The notes below the pieces were generated by a model, which did not search any database, was not told the origin of the DNA, and saw only the letters and a program-made list of their open reading frames with translations. A DNA stretch of 64,000 nt from the NCBI RefSeq assembly GCF_001515525.1, contig NZ_BCNQ01000004.1, positions 20,218 to 84,217 on the forward strand, in the 5' to 3' direction. Every line of letters begins with the position of its first letter. The stretch's first letter is position 1. This document shows, piece after piece, positions 8,656 through 17,526 of the stretch. The position numbers were made by a program, and so were the translations under genes. The stretch comes from Piscicoccus intestinalis NBRC 104926 (lineage in GTDB: Bacteria; Actinomycetota; Actinomycetes; Actinomycetales; Dermatophilaceae).

Positions 8656-10184
8656 ATGCATTCCTCTCCGATGGGCGACTTTTCCGGCGGTGCTGCGGCA
8701 CCGGCCGGTGGCGTCGATGTGTCGGGAGGCGGGGTGGCCCAGCCTGTGGGGGAGGCGCTACTGGGGCAGGTTCAGGCGGCCCGCGCGGCGTTGTCGGGGT
8801 TGCCGGGGCTGTTGTCGCGGGTCGGGTCGGATGAGTTGCCCGAGCTGGCCGCTGCTGCCGCCGGCGCCGTGGCCGCGGCGTGCGCCGCGCAGGCGGCGGT
8901 CGTGCTGGAGGCCGAGAACCGCGGCGTCATCGCGGAGTCCGATCATCCGCGGGTGCCGGCATGGGTGCAGCAGTCGCACGTGGAAGCCGGGGTACCGGTG
9001 TCGCCCAGCCGGGCTCGGGCGTTGGGGGCGCTGGCGCGGATCTGCGATCGCCAGGACGCGGCGCCGCTACGGGAGGCCGTTCTTGAGGGGCGGGTCACCA
9101 TCGAAGCTGCAGACCTGCTCGCCGGTACCTATCGGCGGTTGCAGGGGTCGATCGCCGTGACCTCCTGGGACGGGGTCATGGACGCGCTCATTCGGTTGGC
9201 TGCGCACGGGGTGAACCGGCGGGAACTGGCCGCGATGGAAGAGCGATCATCGGGCAGTACGGCACCGAGCAGGAATACCTGGAGCGGGAGCGCCGGTATG
9301 ACCGGCGCGACTTCACCGAACTCACGCTCAATCCGCGGACGGGGATGTACGAAGGCCGCGTGCGGCTCGACGCCGCGTCGGCCGCGACGGTGATCGCCGC
9401 GATCAACGCCCTGAGCGCGCCGAGGCCCACTAAGCCAGCGACAGCTGACGCGGCTGACGCGGTTGACGCGGTTGACGCGGTTGACGCGGTTGACAGGGCC
9501 GAAGCGACGGACCCGGCGGCCGCCGGTAAGCCCGAGCCCGACCTGCGGACCGCGGGTGAACGCCGCGCCGACGCGCTCGTCGCGCTGGCCGCGCACGCCG
9601 CGGTTCCGGACAAGAACACTCCGGGCACCGGCTCCAAGGCCAAGGTCGTCGTGACCATCAAGCTCGCCGACCTGGTCGCCGGCCTCGAATCCGAGGCCCT
9701 GCCCGGCCTGTTCGCCGACCTCGTGCGCAAGCATCGCGAACACACCGGCGGCACCGGATTCCGCACCGACCACAACCACGACTGCGGCACCACCGCCTTC
9801 GGGCACACCCTGACCCCCGGCCAGGTGCGGGTGCTCTCCTGCGATGCGCAGATCATCCCCGCCGTCCTCGGCACCGGGCCCGAACCCCTCGACCTCGGCC
9901 GTGGAAAACGCCTGATCACACCGGCACTGGCCACCTACCTGGCCATGCGAGACGGCGGATGCACCTTCCCGGGCTGCTCCATGCCACCGGCCTGGTGCGA
10001 CGGGCACCACCTGATCAGCTGGCTCATGGGCGGCCCCACCGACCGCCACAACACAGCGCTGCTCTGCCGACATCACCACACGGTCGTGCACCGGTACGGC
10101 TTCGTCGGGGTTGTGGTCGACGGCCAAGTCCGGTGGAGCAGAGCCGACGGCACCCCCATCGGCAACCGACCACGCGCCGGATAA
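8656..10184 (+). pseudogene. DUF222/HNH endonuclease (13E12 family), frameshifted
   Basis: The reading frame starting at 8650/8656 encodes the DUF222 N-terminus (to residue ~200, 'GVNRRELAAMEE'). It then loses homology at 9241-9245. The frame shifted by one base continues perfectly as 'IIGQYGTEQEYLERERRYD' and runs to 10184. It ends with an intact HNH nuclease core: CTFPGC, CDGHHLISW, HNTALLCRHHH. One missing base within gagcg explains the break. ATG 8656 sits 6 nt after the -10, so a leaderless start is likely. Codons for a (Val-Asp-Ala) run come from a 9-bp tandem repeat at ~9460-9495. The full product would be ~510 aa, the usual family length. It could be a true pseudogene, a sequencing error, or a recoded gene. 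Confidence 0.85.
9460..9495 (+). repeat. 9-bp tandem repeat within the DUF222 gene
   Basis: Four consecutive gcggttgac units, preceded by a related gcggctgac, encode repeated Ala-Val-Asp between the DUF222 part and the HNH part. Confidence 0.85.
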
Positions 10185-10254
10185 CGCCGACCGCCGAGCC
10201 GGACGGCTCGGAGATAGCACCGCGCGTCCCGATGTCGGTGACGCACGGCTTCGA

Positions 10255-10260
10255 TACCCT
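10255..10260 (+). promoter_or_regulatory. -10 box (TACCCT) for leaderless iclR-type gene
   Basis: TACCCT is followed by 7 nt and ATG 10268. There is no Shine-Dalgarno sequence. Confidence 0.45.
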
Positions 10261-10267
10261 GTCTCGC

Positions 10268-11047
10268 ATGGTGGAAAGTCGCGAATCGCGGGACGCATCG
10301 GTGCAGTCGGTGGATCGAGCGATCTCGATCCTGCAGGTGCTCGCCCGAGGTGGCTCAGTGCGGGTCAGCGACATCGCGAGCAATCTCGACCTGCACAAGT
10401 CGACGGTCTCGCGGTTGCTGGCCACCCTCGAGGCGCGCGGCCTCGTCGCGAAGAACGAGACCCGCGGCAGCTACTCGCTCAGCGACGGCATCCTGCAGCT
10501 CGCCGCCGGGGCCACCCGGCGCCGCGGGGGGCCGGTCCTCGACCGTCAGATCTGCGAAGAACTCGCCGAGGCGGTGGGGGAGACGATCGTCGTGACCATC
10601 CTCGACGGCGACGCCGTGCTGAGCATCGATCAGGTCACCGGTCCCGCCCCCATCAGCGCCATCAACTGGATCGGGCAGCGCTCCCCGCTGCACGCCACGT
10701 CCTCGGGCAAGCTGTTCCTCGCCGAGGAATCGCCGGAGTCCGTCACACGCCTCCTGCCGACGCTCGCCCGCTACACCGACCGCACCATCACCGACCCGCA
10801 GGCGCTGGCCACCGAGCTCGCCGCCGTGCGCGACCAGGGCTTCGCCGTCGTACACGGGGAACGAACGCCCGGCCTGTCCGCCGTCTCCGTGCCCGTCCGC
10901 GACCTCGAGGGGCGCATGCTCGTCGCGCTCACCGTCTCCGGGCCCAGCACCCGCATCGCCCCCCAGGCGGTGCCGACCATCGTCACGCACGCTCGTGCTG
11001 CCGCCGCCCGCCTCTCGGAACGCAACGGGCACCCCAAGCGCGGCTGA
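10268..11047 (+). CDS. IclR-family transcriptional regulator
   Basis: A 259-aa regulator. Residues ~15-75 form the winged helix-turn-helix ('VSDIASNLDLHKSTVSRLLA'). Residues ~90-255 form the IclR effector-binding domain, with 'SPLHATSSGKLFLA' and a C-terminal 'VALTVSGPSTRI' strand. It starts a same-strand block of catabolic genes and most likely controls them in response to a pathway substrate or intermediate (inference from position). The start was chosen at ATG 10268 because upstream residues are shadow sequence of the DUF222 gene and because of the -10 just before it. Confidence 0.92.
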   Translation: MVESRESRDASVQSVDRAISILQVLARGGSVRVSDIASNLDLHKSTVSRLLATLEARGLVAKNETRGSYSLSDGILQLAAGATRRRGGPVLDRQICEELAEAVGETIVVTILDGDAVLSIDQVTGPAPISAINWIGQRSPLHATSSGKLFLAEESPESVTRLLPTLARYTDRTITDPQALATELAAVRDQGFAVVHGERTPGLSAVSVPVRDLEGRMLVALTVSGPSTRIAPQAVPTIVTHARAAAARLSERNGHPKRG

Positions 11048-11065
11048 CCGCGCACTCCGAAACCC

Positions 11066-11109
11066 TTGACAGGTCGAGTCCGCGGCTGGTTCCGTTATCA
11101 AGTAGAACC
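11066..11109 (+). promoter_or_regulatory. Candidate promoter/operator of the catabolic operon
   Basis: A perfect TTGACA -35 (11066-11071) lies in the iclR-OYE gap. An inverted repeat GGTTC-N12-GAACC (11088-11092, 11105-11109) covers the expected -10 region and could be the IclR operator. No clean -10 is seen at 17 nt spacing. Confidence 0.4.
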
Positions 11110-11207
11110 GCATCGTGAATCGACCCGCGATGCGAAACAGCCGCCCAAGCGATCGTCAATGACGACGACGCGGTGGCCCCGCGCAACACCCTTCCGAAGA
11201 GAGCCCC

Positions 11208-13256
11208 ATGGGACTGCCCGACCTCGACCCCCTGCTCCAGCCCTTCCACCTGCGCCACCTCACCCTGCGCAACCGGATCGTCAGCACCTCCCACGAGCCG
11301 GCGTTCGGCGAGGACGGCATGCCGAAGGACCGCTACCGCCTCTACCACCGCGAAAAGGCCCGCGGGGGAGTCGGATTGACGATGATGGGCGGCTCGGCCG
11401 TCGTCGCCCCCGACAGCCCGCCCGCGTTCGGCAACCTGCTGCTGTACAAAGACGAGATCGTCCCGTGGCTGCGCGCGATCGCCGACGACGTGCACGACGC
11501 CGGTGCCGGCCTCATGTGTCAGGTGACCCACCTCGGTCGGCGCAGTTCCAGCTACACGGGCGACTGGCTCCCGATGGTCTCGGCCTCCCCGGTGCGCGAG
11601 CCCGCCCACCGCGCCTTCCCCAAGGCCGCCGAGGACTGGGACCTCGACCGCATCGTCGACGACTACGTCTCCGCCGCGCAGCGCTGTCGCGAGGCCGGGC
11701 TCGACGGGATCGAGCTCTACCTCGCCGGGCACCTGCTCGACAGCTTCCTCTCCCCGCGCACCAACCGCCGCGACGACGAACTCGGCGGCGACCTGGCCCA
11801 CCGGCTCGCCTTTCCCCGCCGGGTCGTCACCGCCGTGCGGCAGGCCGTCGGGCCGGAGTTCATCGTCGGCATCCGCATGATGGTCGAGGACGACCGGCCC
11901 GGCGCGCTGCCCCGCGACGAGGGCATGACCGCCCTGCGCGCGTTCATCGACGACGGCGTCGACTTCCTCTCGACGATCAAGGGGTCCATCGAGAGCGACC
12001 ACACTCTCGCCCAGGTGATTCCGTCGATGGGGCAGCCCTCGGCGCCGTTCCTCGACTGGTCGGGCGCCATCAAGAGCGAGATCGACATCCCCGTCATGCA
12101 CGCCTCGCGCATCGCCGACGTCGCCACCGCTCGCCACGCCGTGCGCGAGGGCCTGCTCGACCTCGTCGGCATGACCCGCGCCCAGCTCGCCGACCCCTAC
12201 CTCGTCAGCAAGATCGCCCGCGGCGAGGAAGACCGCATCCGCCCGTGCGTCGGCGCCAACTACTGCCTCGACGCGATCTACGCCTCCGGCGACGCCAAGT
12301 GCGTGCACAACCCCGCCACCGGCCGCGAGGCGCTGCTGCCGCACGAGATCGAGCCCGACTCCGGTCCCGCCAAGCGCGCCGTCGTCATCGGAGCCGGTCC
12401 GGCCGGCCTCGAAGCCGCCCGCGTGCTCGGCGCCCGCGGCCACCACGTGACGCTCCTCGAGGCCGCCGACGCCCCCGGCGGGCAGCTGCGCATGCTGCAA
12501 GGCTCCCGGCACCGGCGCGACCTGCTCGGCATCGTCGACTGGCGGTTCGCCGAGGCCCGGCATCACGGCGTCGACATCAAACGCGGCCACTACGCCGAGG
12601 CCGACGAGGTGCTCGCCATGCACCCCGACGTCGTGTTCGTCGCCACCGGCGGCATGCCGAACTCCGACGTGCCCGCCGAGGGAACCACCCTCGTGCGGGA
12701 CACGTGGGACCTGCTGGACGGCACCCTCAAGCCGTCCGGCGACGTGCTGTTCTTCGACGACCACGGCGGCCACCAGGCGCTCGACGCAGTCGAGGCCCTG
12801 CTCGAACGCGGCTGCCGCGTCGAGTACGTCACCCCGGAACGCACGATCGGCGTCGACGTCGGCTCGATGAACTCGCCCGCCTACCTGAAGCTGTTCGCCG
12901 AACACGACGTGCGCCTGAGCCTTCCGTACTACCTGCGGGCCGTGCGCAAGAGCCCGAACGGGCGGCTCGAGGCGACGCTGTGGAGCGAGTACGCCGACCG
13001 CGAGATCACCCGCGAGGTCGACCACGTCATCGTCGACCACGGCACCCTGCCGGTGGACGACCTCTACACCGAACTCGTCGCCGGGTCGATCAACGGCGGC
13101 GCCGTCGACCACGACGCGCTCATCGCCGGGCGGCCCCAGGAGGTCGTCCGCAATCCCGACGGCGCCTACCGGCTGTACCGCATCGGCGACGCCGTCACCA
13201 GCCGCAACATCCACGCCGCGATCTACGACGCACTGCGTCTGGCGCTCGCCGTCTGA
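11208..13256 (+). CDS. Old-yellow-enzyme/TMADH-type flavoprotein, likely N-methylproline demethylase-like
   Basis: A 682-aa two-part flavoprotein. Residues 1-~360 form the OYE TIM barrel with FMN and the 'DSFLSPRTNRRDDELGG' signature. Residues ~390-680 form an FAD/NAD(P) module (GAGPAG at 395-400). In between, Cys347, Cys353 and Cys365 match Fe-S ligands of trimethylamine dehydrogenase and 2,4-dienoyl-CoA reductase. The position of a further ligand is Ala350 (CVGANYC). The layout resembles StcD-like demethylases acting on N-methylproline. The neighbours (proline racemase family, D-amino-acid oxidase complex, BCCT carrier) favour that role. A dienoyl-CoA reductase is less likely. ATG 11208 is preceded by a purine-rich ribosome site (agag). 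Confidence 0.8.
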   Translation: MGLPDLDPLLQPFHLRHLTLRNRIVSTSHEPAFGEDGMPKDRYRLYHREKARGGVGLTMMGGSAVVAPDSPPAFGNLLLYKDEIVPWLRAIADDVHDAGAGLMCQVTHLGRRSSSYTGDWLPMVSASPVREPAHRAFPKAAEDWDLDRIVDDYVSAAQRCREAGLDGIELYLAGHLLDSFLSPRTNRRDDELGGDLAHRLAFPRRVVTAVRQAVGPEFIVGIRMMVEDDRPGALPRDEGMTALRAFIDDGVDFLSTIKGSIESDHTLAQVIPSMGQPSAPFLDWSGAIKSEIDIPVMHASRIADVATARHAVREGLLDLVGMTRAQLADPYLVSKIARGEEDRIRPCVGANYCLDAIYASGDAKCVHNPATGREALLPHEIEPDSGPAKRAVVIGAGPAGLEAARVLGARGHHVTLLEAADAPGGQLRMLQGSRHRRDLLGIVDWRFAEARHHGVDIKRGHYAEADEVLAMHPDVVFVATGGMPNSDVPAEGTTLVRDTWDLLDGTLKPSGDVLFFDDHGGHQALDAVEALLERGCRVEYVTPERTIGVDVGSMNSPAYLKLFAEHDVRLSLPYYLRAVRKSPNGRLEATLWSEYADREITREVDHVIVDHGTLPVDDLYTELVAGSINGGAVDHDALIAGRPQEVVRNPDGAYRLYRIGDAVTSRNIHAAIYDALRLALAV

Positions 13257-13369
13257 GGCGGGACGTTCGTGACCGACCCACTGCGGAGCGGCCGCGCCGC
13301 TATGGAATATTGCACCTCGTGGGTGCGGGGCCCGCGGCCTCGCCTGCGGCGAACCGAGAGCGAGCGAGC

Positions 13370-14527
13370 ATGCGCGTAGTCATCGTCGGCGCCGGCATGA
13401 TCGGGGCCTGCACAGCCCTGGCGCTGGCCCGGGCCGGCTGCGAGGTCGAGGTGCTCGACCGGCTCCAGGTGGGGGCGGGCACGACGAGCCGCGGCGAGGG
13501 CAACGTGCTCGTCTCCGACAAGGGGCCCGGGCCCGAGCTCGACCTCGCCCTCGTCAGCCGCCGCCTCTGGGGCGACCTTGCGCTCGAGATCGGCGCCGAC
13601 GCACTCGAATTCGAGGCCAAGGGCGGCGTCGTCGTCACCCCTGACACCGCCTCGCTGCCCGCGCTGCGGGAGTTCGCCGACGGCCAGGCCGCCGCGGGCG
13701 TGGACGCCCGGACCGTCGACGACGTGCACGAGCTCGAGCCGCACCTCGCGCCCGAGCTCGACGTCGGCATCTGGTACCCCCAGGACGCCCAGGTGCAGCC
13801 GGTGCTCGCGGCCCACGCGATCCTGCGGCACGCCTGCGCGCTCGGAGCCCGATACCGGCCCGGCACCACCGTCGTCGGCGCGCTCCAATGCGGCGGACGG
13901 CTCACCGGGGTGCGCACCGACACCGGGGACGTCGCGGCCGACGCCGTCGTCAACGCCGCCGGCACCTGGGGCGGCGCGGTCTCGGAGTCGCTCGGAGCGC
14001 CGGTGCCGGTGCTGCCGCGCCGCGGGTTCGTGCTCGTCACCGAGCCACTGCCGCTGTGGGTGCGGCACAAGGTCTACACCGCCGACTACGTGACGAACGT
14101 CGCCGCCTCCACCGAGGGCCTGGAAACCTCGTGCGTCGTCGAAAGCACCCGCGGCGGCACGATCCTCATCGGCGCCAGCCGCGAGCGCGTCGGCTACGAC
14201 ACGACGATGCTGCCCAGCACCCCCGCGCGCCTGGCCGCCCAGGCCGTCTCCCTCTTCCCGCGGCTCGCCGACGCCTCGCTGCTGCGCGTCTATCGGGGCT
14301 TCCGCCCGTACTGCCCCGACCCCCTGCCGGTCATCGGCCCCGACGACCGGATGCCCGGGCTCGTCCACGCCTGTGGCCACGAAGGAGCCGGGATCGGGCT
14401 CGCGCCCGCCACCGCCGAGCTCGTCGCCGCGCACCTGCTCGGCGGCGACGTCGACGCGGCCGCCGGGGGAGATGCCGCCGCCTTTTTGCCCGGCCGGTTC
14501 GCGACCGACACCGCGAAGGAGACGTGA
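13370..14527 (+). CDS. FAD-dependent D-amino-acid dehydrogenase, Hcn/D-hydroxyproline dehydrogenase-like large subunit
   Basis: A 385-aa DAO-family flavoprotein with an N-terminal Rossmann motif (VIVGAGMIG) and a C-terminal 'GHEGAGIGLAPATAELVA'. It should oxidise a secondary amine such as D-hydroxyproline or D-proline to the cyclic imine, passing electrons to its partner subunits. It overlaps the next gene by 1 nt. The 113-nt gap upstream contains AT-richer sequence (tatggaatattgc), possibly an internal promoter. Substrate is inferred from context; sarcosine or opine-type amines remain possible. Confidence 0.83.
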   Translation: MRVVIVGAGMIGACTALALARAGCEVEVLDRLQVGAGTTSRGEGNVLVSDKGPGPELDLALVSRRLWGDLALEIGADALEFEAKGGVVVTPDTASLPALREFADGQAAAGVDARTVDDVHELEPHLAPELDVGIWYPQDAQVQPVLAAHAILRHACALGARYRPGTTVVGALQCGGRLTGVRTDTGDVAADAVVNAAGTWGGAVSESLGAPVPVLPRRGFVLVTEPLPLWVRHKVYTADYVTNVAASTEGLETSCVVESTRGGTILIGASRERVGYDTTMLPSTPARLAAQAVSLFPRLADASLLRVYRGFRPYCPDPLPVIGPDDRMPGLVHACGHEGAGIGLAPATAELVAAHLLGGDVDAAAGGDAAAFLPGRFATDTAKET

Positions 14528-14787
14528 TGACCGAGTTCAGCTTCGACGGCCGGCCGGTGCCGTTCCGGCCGGGCCAGACCGTCGGCGCGGCCCTCGTCGC
14601 CGACGGGCGCCTCTCGTGGCGCAGCACCCGCCGCCACAGCGCCCCGCGCGGCATCTTCTGCGGCATCGGCGTCTGCTTCGACTGCCTCGTCACCGTCGAC
14701 GGCCGCCCCAACGAACGCGCCTGCCTCGTGCCCGCCGCCGACGGCCTGCGCGTCAGCACCCAGGAGGGCACCGGACATGACGACTGA
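14527..14787 (+). CDS. [2Fe-2S] small subunit of the dehydrogenase complex (HcnA-like)
   Basis: A small 86-aa ferredoxin-like protein. The cluster ligands lie in 'FCGIGVCFDCLVTVDG' plus the Cys of 'RACLVP', the plant-type Cx4Cx2C...C pattern. Its ATG overlaps the previous stop (TGATG), and its end overlaps the next start by 11 nt. Tight translational coupling of the three subunits is therefore likely. It relays electrons between the two flavin subunits. Confidence 0.85.
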   Translation: MTEFSFDGRPVPFRPGQTVGAALVADGRLSWRSTRRHSAPRGIFCGIGVCFDCLVTVDGRPNERACLVPAADGLRVSTQEGTGHDD

Positions 14788-16246
14788 GCGCGCCGACCTC
14801 CTCGTTGTCGGAGCCGGTCCGGCCGGCCTCGCCGCCGCCGTCACCGCCGCCCTCGGCGGCCTGCGGGTCACGCTGCTCGACGCGGGCCCCGGTCTCGGCG
14901 GCCAGTATTGGCGCCACCCCGCGCCCGGCGCCGCCCGGGAGCTGCGCTCCTCGACCCGTCGCTACCACCACGACCTGCGCACCTACGCGGCGCTCACCGA
15001 CTCCGTGGCCCGGCTTGCGGAGCGCGGCGCGCTGGCCTACCGGCCGAACCACCAGGTGTGGACCGCCGCCGTCTCGGACGGCACCTCCGGCGGCTTCGTC
15101 GCCCACGCCGTCGACCGCGGGGATGCCCGCGCTGAGCCGCGCGCCCGCCGCTACTCCGGCTCCCGGCTGCTCGTCGCGACCGGAGCCTACGACCGGCAGC
15201 TGCCGTTCGAGGGCTGGGACCTGCCGGGGGTGTTTTCCGCCGGCGGCCTGCAGGCGCTGCTCAAGGGCAACGGCGCGCGGGCCGGCAGCCGCGTCGTCAT
15301 CGGCGGCACCGGGCCGTTCCTGCTGCCGGTGGCCGTCGGGCTCGCCCAGGCCGGGGCCGAGGTCGCTGCGGTCTGCGAGGCCTCCTCAGGCGCCGGCTGG
15401 CTGCGGCAGGCTCGCGCGCTGTCCGGCGTGCCCGGCAAGCTCGTCGAGGGCGCCGAGTATGCCGCTGAACTCGCCCGTTATCGCATCCCGCTGCGGCCCC
15501 GCACCGCGATCATCGCCGCCCGCGGCGACCGGCGAGTCGAAGAAGTGACGACCGCCCGGCTGTCCGCCCAGGGCGCGGTCGTGCCGGGCTCGCAGCGCAC
15601 GCTCGTCGCCGACACGGTCGGGGTCGGCTGGGGGTTCGCGCCGCAGCTGGACCTGGCGGTGACCCTGGGGTGCGAGCTGACCGGCTCCGCGGACGGCAAC
15701 GAGGTGGTCGTCGTCGACGCCGGACAGCGCACGAGCGTGCCGGGTGTCAGCGCCGCGGGGGAGGTGTGTGGTGTCGGTGGCGCGGTGCTCGCGCTGCGCG
15801 AGGGGCAGCTGGCGGCCGAGGCCGTGCTCGCCGACTCCGGTCGCGAACCGGTTACCGGCGCAGCCGATCTCGAGCGGGTGCGGCGCCTCGTCGCCGCCCA
15901 CCGCGCGTTCGCCACTGCGATGCACACCGCGCACCCGCTGCCGCCGCGCTGGGGCGAGCAGGTCGGCGACGACGCCACCGTGTGCCGCTGCGAGGAGGTC
16001 ACCGCCGGGGCCGTGCGGGCCGCCGTCGACGAAGGAGCCGGTGACGCCCGGCAGGTCAAGCAGCTGACCCGCGCCGGCATGGGCTGGTGCCAGGGGCGCA
16101 TGTGCGCCGCCGGCGTCGAGTGCCTGGTGCGGTCGACGCGGCCGGACGCTCCCAGCGCCGGTGCGCCGCTGCGGATGCCCGCGAGCGAACGGCTCGTCGC
16201 CACGCCCGTGCCGCTGCGCGCCCTCGTCGCCGAGAGCGACGCCTGA
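14777..16246 (+). CDS. FAD/NAD(P)-binding subunit with BFD-like [2Fe-2S] domain (HcnB/OoxA-like)
   Basis: A 489-aa protein. It has a Rossmann motif (VVGAGPAGLAA) near residue 10, a pyridine-nucleotide-disulfide-type body, and from about residue 395 a BFD-like domain with CRCEEV and CQGRMC. Such subunits pair with a DAO-type flavoprotein and a small ferredoxin in cyanide synthase, opine oxidase and D-hydroxyproline dehydrogenase. With the racemase next door, D-hydroxyproline/D-proline oxidation is the best fit. Confidence 0.84.
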   Translation: MTTERADLLVVGAGPAGLAAAVTAALGGLRVTLLDAGPGLGGQYWRHPAPGAARELRSSTRRYHHDLRTYAALTDSVARLAERGALAYRPNHQVWTAAVSDGTSGGFVAHAVDRGDARAEPRARRYSGSRLLVATGAYDRQLPFEGWDLPGVFSAGGLQALLKGNGARAGSRVVIGGTGPFLLPVAVGLAQAGAEVAAVCEASSGAGWLRQARALSGVPGKLVEGAEYAAELARYRIPLRPRTAIIAARGDRRVEEVTTARLSAQGAVVPGSQRTLVADTVGVGWGFAPQLDLAVTLGCELTGSADGNEVVVVDAGQRTSVPGVSAAGEVCGVGGAVLALREGQLAAEAVLADSGREPVTGAADLERVRRLVAAHRAFATAMHTAHPLPPRWGEQVGDDATVCRCEEVTAGAVRAAVDEGAGDARQVKQLTRAGMGWCQGRMCAAGVECLVRSTRPDAPSAGAPLRMPASERLVATPVPLRALVAESDA

Positions 16247-16267
16247 CACGCCGCGAGTCCACCCAGA

Positions 16268-16301
16268 GTCACCGAAGCAGCTCACCGAAGCAGTTCACCG
16301 A
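16268..16301. repeat. Short direct repeats before the epimerase gene
   Basis: tcaccgaagcag occurs twice in tandem, followed by a partial third copy (ttcaccgag), directly upstream of the ribosome site. Possible post-transcriptional element or simple slippage. Confidence 0.55.
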
Positions 16302-16314
16302 GGAAAGGAACAGC

Positions 16315-17316
16315 ATGCGTTCGCAGGTCGTCTACCACGCCGTCGACAGCCACACCGAGGGCATGCCGACCCGCGTCATCACCGGGGGCGTCGGGGTGCT
16401 GCCCGGCGCGACGATGTTCGAGCGCCGGCAGCGGTTCGTCGCCGAACGCGACGGACTGCGCGAGCTGCTCATGCGCGAGCCCCGCGGCCACTCGGCGATG
16501 TCCGGGGCCATCCTGCAGCCGCCCACCCGCGACGACGCCGACTACGGCGTGCTCTACATCGAGGTCTCCGGCTGCCTGCCGATGTGCGGCCACGGCACGA
16601 TCGGCGTCGCCACCGTGCTCGTCGAGACCGGCATGGTGCCCGTCGTCGAGCCGGAGACGGTCATCCGCCTCGACGCCCCCGCCGGCCTGGTCACCGCCCG
16701 GGTCGCGGTCAAGGACGGCCACGCGGAGTCGGTGACCCTGGAGAACGTCTCCTCGTACTGCCACGCGCTCGACGAGGTCGTCGACGTGCCGGGCTACGGG
16801 CAGGTGCGCTACGACATCGCCTACGGCGGCAACTTCTACGCGATCGTGCACCTGGAGGACCTCGGCATCGACTTCCAGCGGCGCAACGGCCAGCGGATGC
16901 TCGACGCCGGCCTGGCGATCATGGACGCCATCAACGCACAGAATCCTGTGCGGCACCCGGAGAATCCCGACATCAACGTGTGCCATCACGTCTACCTCGA
17001 GGCGCCCGGCTCCACCGCGCAGCACTCGCGGCACGCCATGGCGATCCACCCCGGCTGGTTCGACCGCTCACCGTGCGGCACCGGCACGAGCGCCCGCATG
17101 GCCCAGCTGCACGCCCGCGGCCTGCTCGGCGTCGACGAGCCGTTCGTCAACGAGTCGTTCATCGGCTCGCGTTTCATCGGCCGCATCGCCGGCGAGACGA
17201 CCGTCGGCGACCGCCCCGGCATCCGCCCCACCGTCACCGGGCGCGCCTGGGTCACCGGCACCGCGCAGTACATGCTCGACCCCAGCGACCCGTTCCCGCG
17301 CGGCTTCACGATCTGA
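16315..17316 (+). CDS. Proline racemase-family 4-hydroxyproline 2-epimerase
   Basis: A 333-aa enzyme that inverts C2 of proline or trans-4-hydroxyproline by a two-base mechanism. Both catalytic cysteines are present: Cys91 in MCGHGTIG and Cys254 in DRSPCGTGT. This excludes the trans-3-hydroxyproline dehydratase subgroup, which has Thr at the second site. Length and ends are typical. A strong ribosome site (aggaaagga, 16301-16309) precedes ATG 16315. It lies 68 nt after the dehydrogenase subunits, which would oxidise its D-product. Epimerase versus plain proline racemase cannot be fully decided by eye. Confidence 0.88.
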   Translation: MRSQVVYHAVDSHTEGMPTRVITGGVGVLPGATMFERRQRFVAERDGLRELLMREPRGHSAMSGAILQPPTRDDADYGVLYIEVSGCLPMCGHGTIGVATVLVETGMVPVVEPETVIRLDAPAGLVTARVAVKDGHAESVTLENVSSYCHALDEVVDVPGYGQVRYDIAYGGNFYAIVHLEDLGIDFQRRNGQRMLDAGLAIMDAINAQNPVRHPENPDINVCHHVYLEAPGSTAQHSRHAMAIHPGWFDRSPCGTGTSARMAQLHARGLLGVDEPFVNESFIGSRFIGRIAGETTVGDRPGIRPTVTGRAWVTGTAQYMLDPSDPFPRGFTI

Positions 17317-17390
17317 TCGTCCCCGGACACAGCCTCCGAATTGCCCAGCTACGTATGCGAATTCGCAGGCCCGCCGGTTGGCGACGGGCC

Positions 17391-17419
17391 TTGACACGGG
17401 TGTCGGCCGCTGCTTTTCT
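17391..17419 (+). promoter_or_regulatory. Candidate promoter of the BCCT gene
   Basis: A perfect TTGACA -35 (17391-17396), a 17-nt spacer and a weak -10 (TTTTCT, 17414-17419), in the 210-nt gap before the transporter. Confidence 0.4.
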
Positions 17420-17526
17420 GGCACGCGAATCGTCGGCCCTCGACCGTGAACGGTGGTGTGTCGAGCGCTGCTCCGCGACGGGGTCGACTGTGCGGTCGTC
17501 CCGGCCATGAACCGGTGGGAGATCTC

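Noticed and set aside
9460..9495. Regular 9-bp repeats as a CRISPR or iteron array
   Set aside because: The units are in frame, directly adjacent with no spacers, and encode an Ala-Val-Asp run inside the DUF222 gene.
7821..10200. A mobile element or prophage carrying the DUF222 gene
   Set aside because: No transposase, integrase, terminal inverted repeats or target duplications were seen; DUF222 genes are scattered widely in actinobacterial chromosomes without such signs.
11066..13369. A single very long plus-strand frame reading through the OYE gene into the FAD gene
   Set aside because: The first two thirds are Arg/Pro/Ala-rich out-of-frame sequence across the OYE gene; only the part from ATG 13370 has real motifs.
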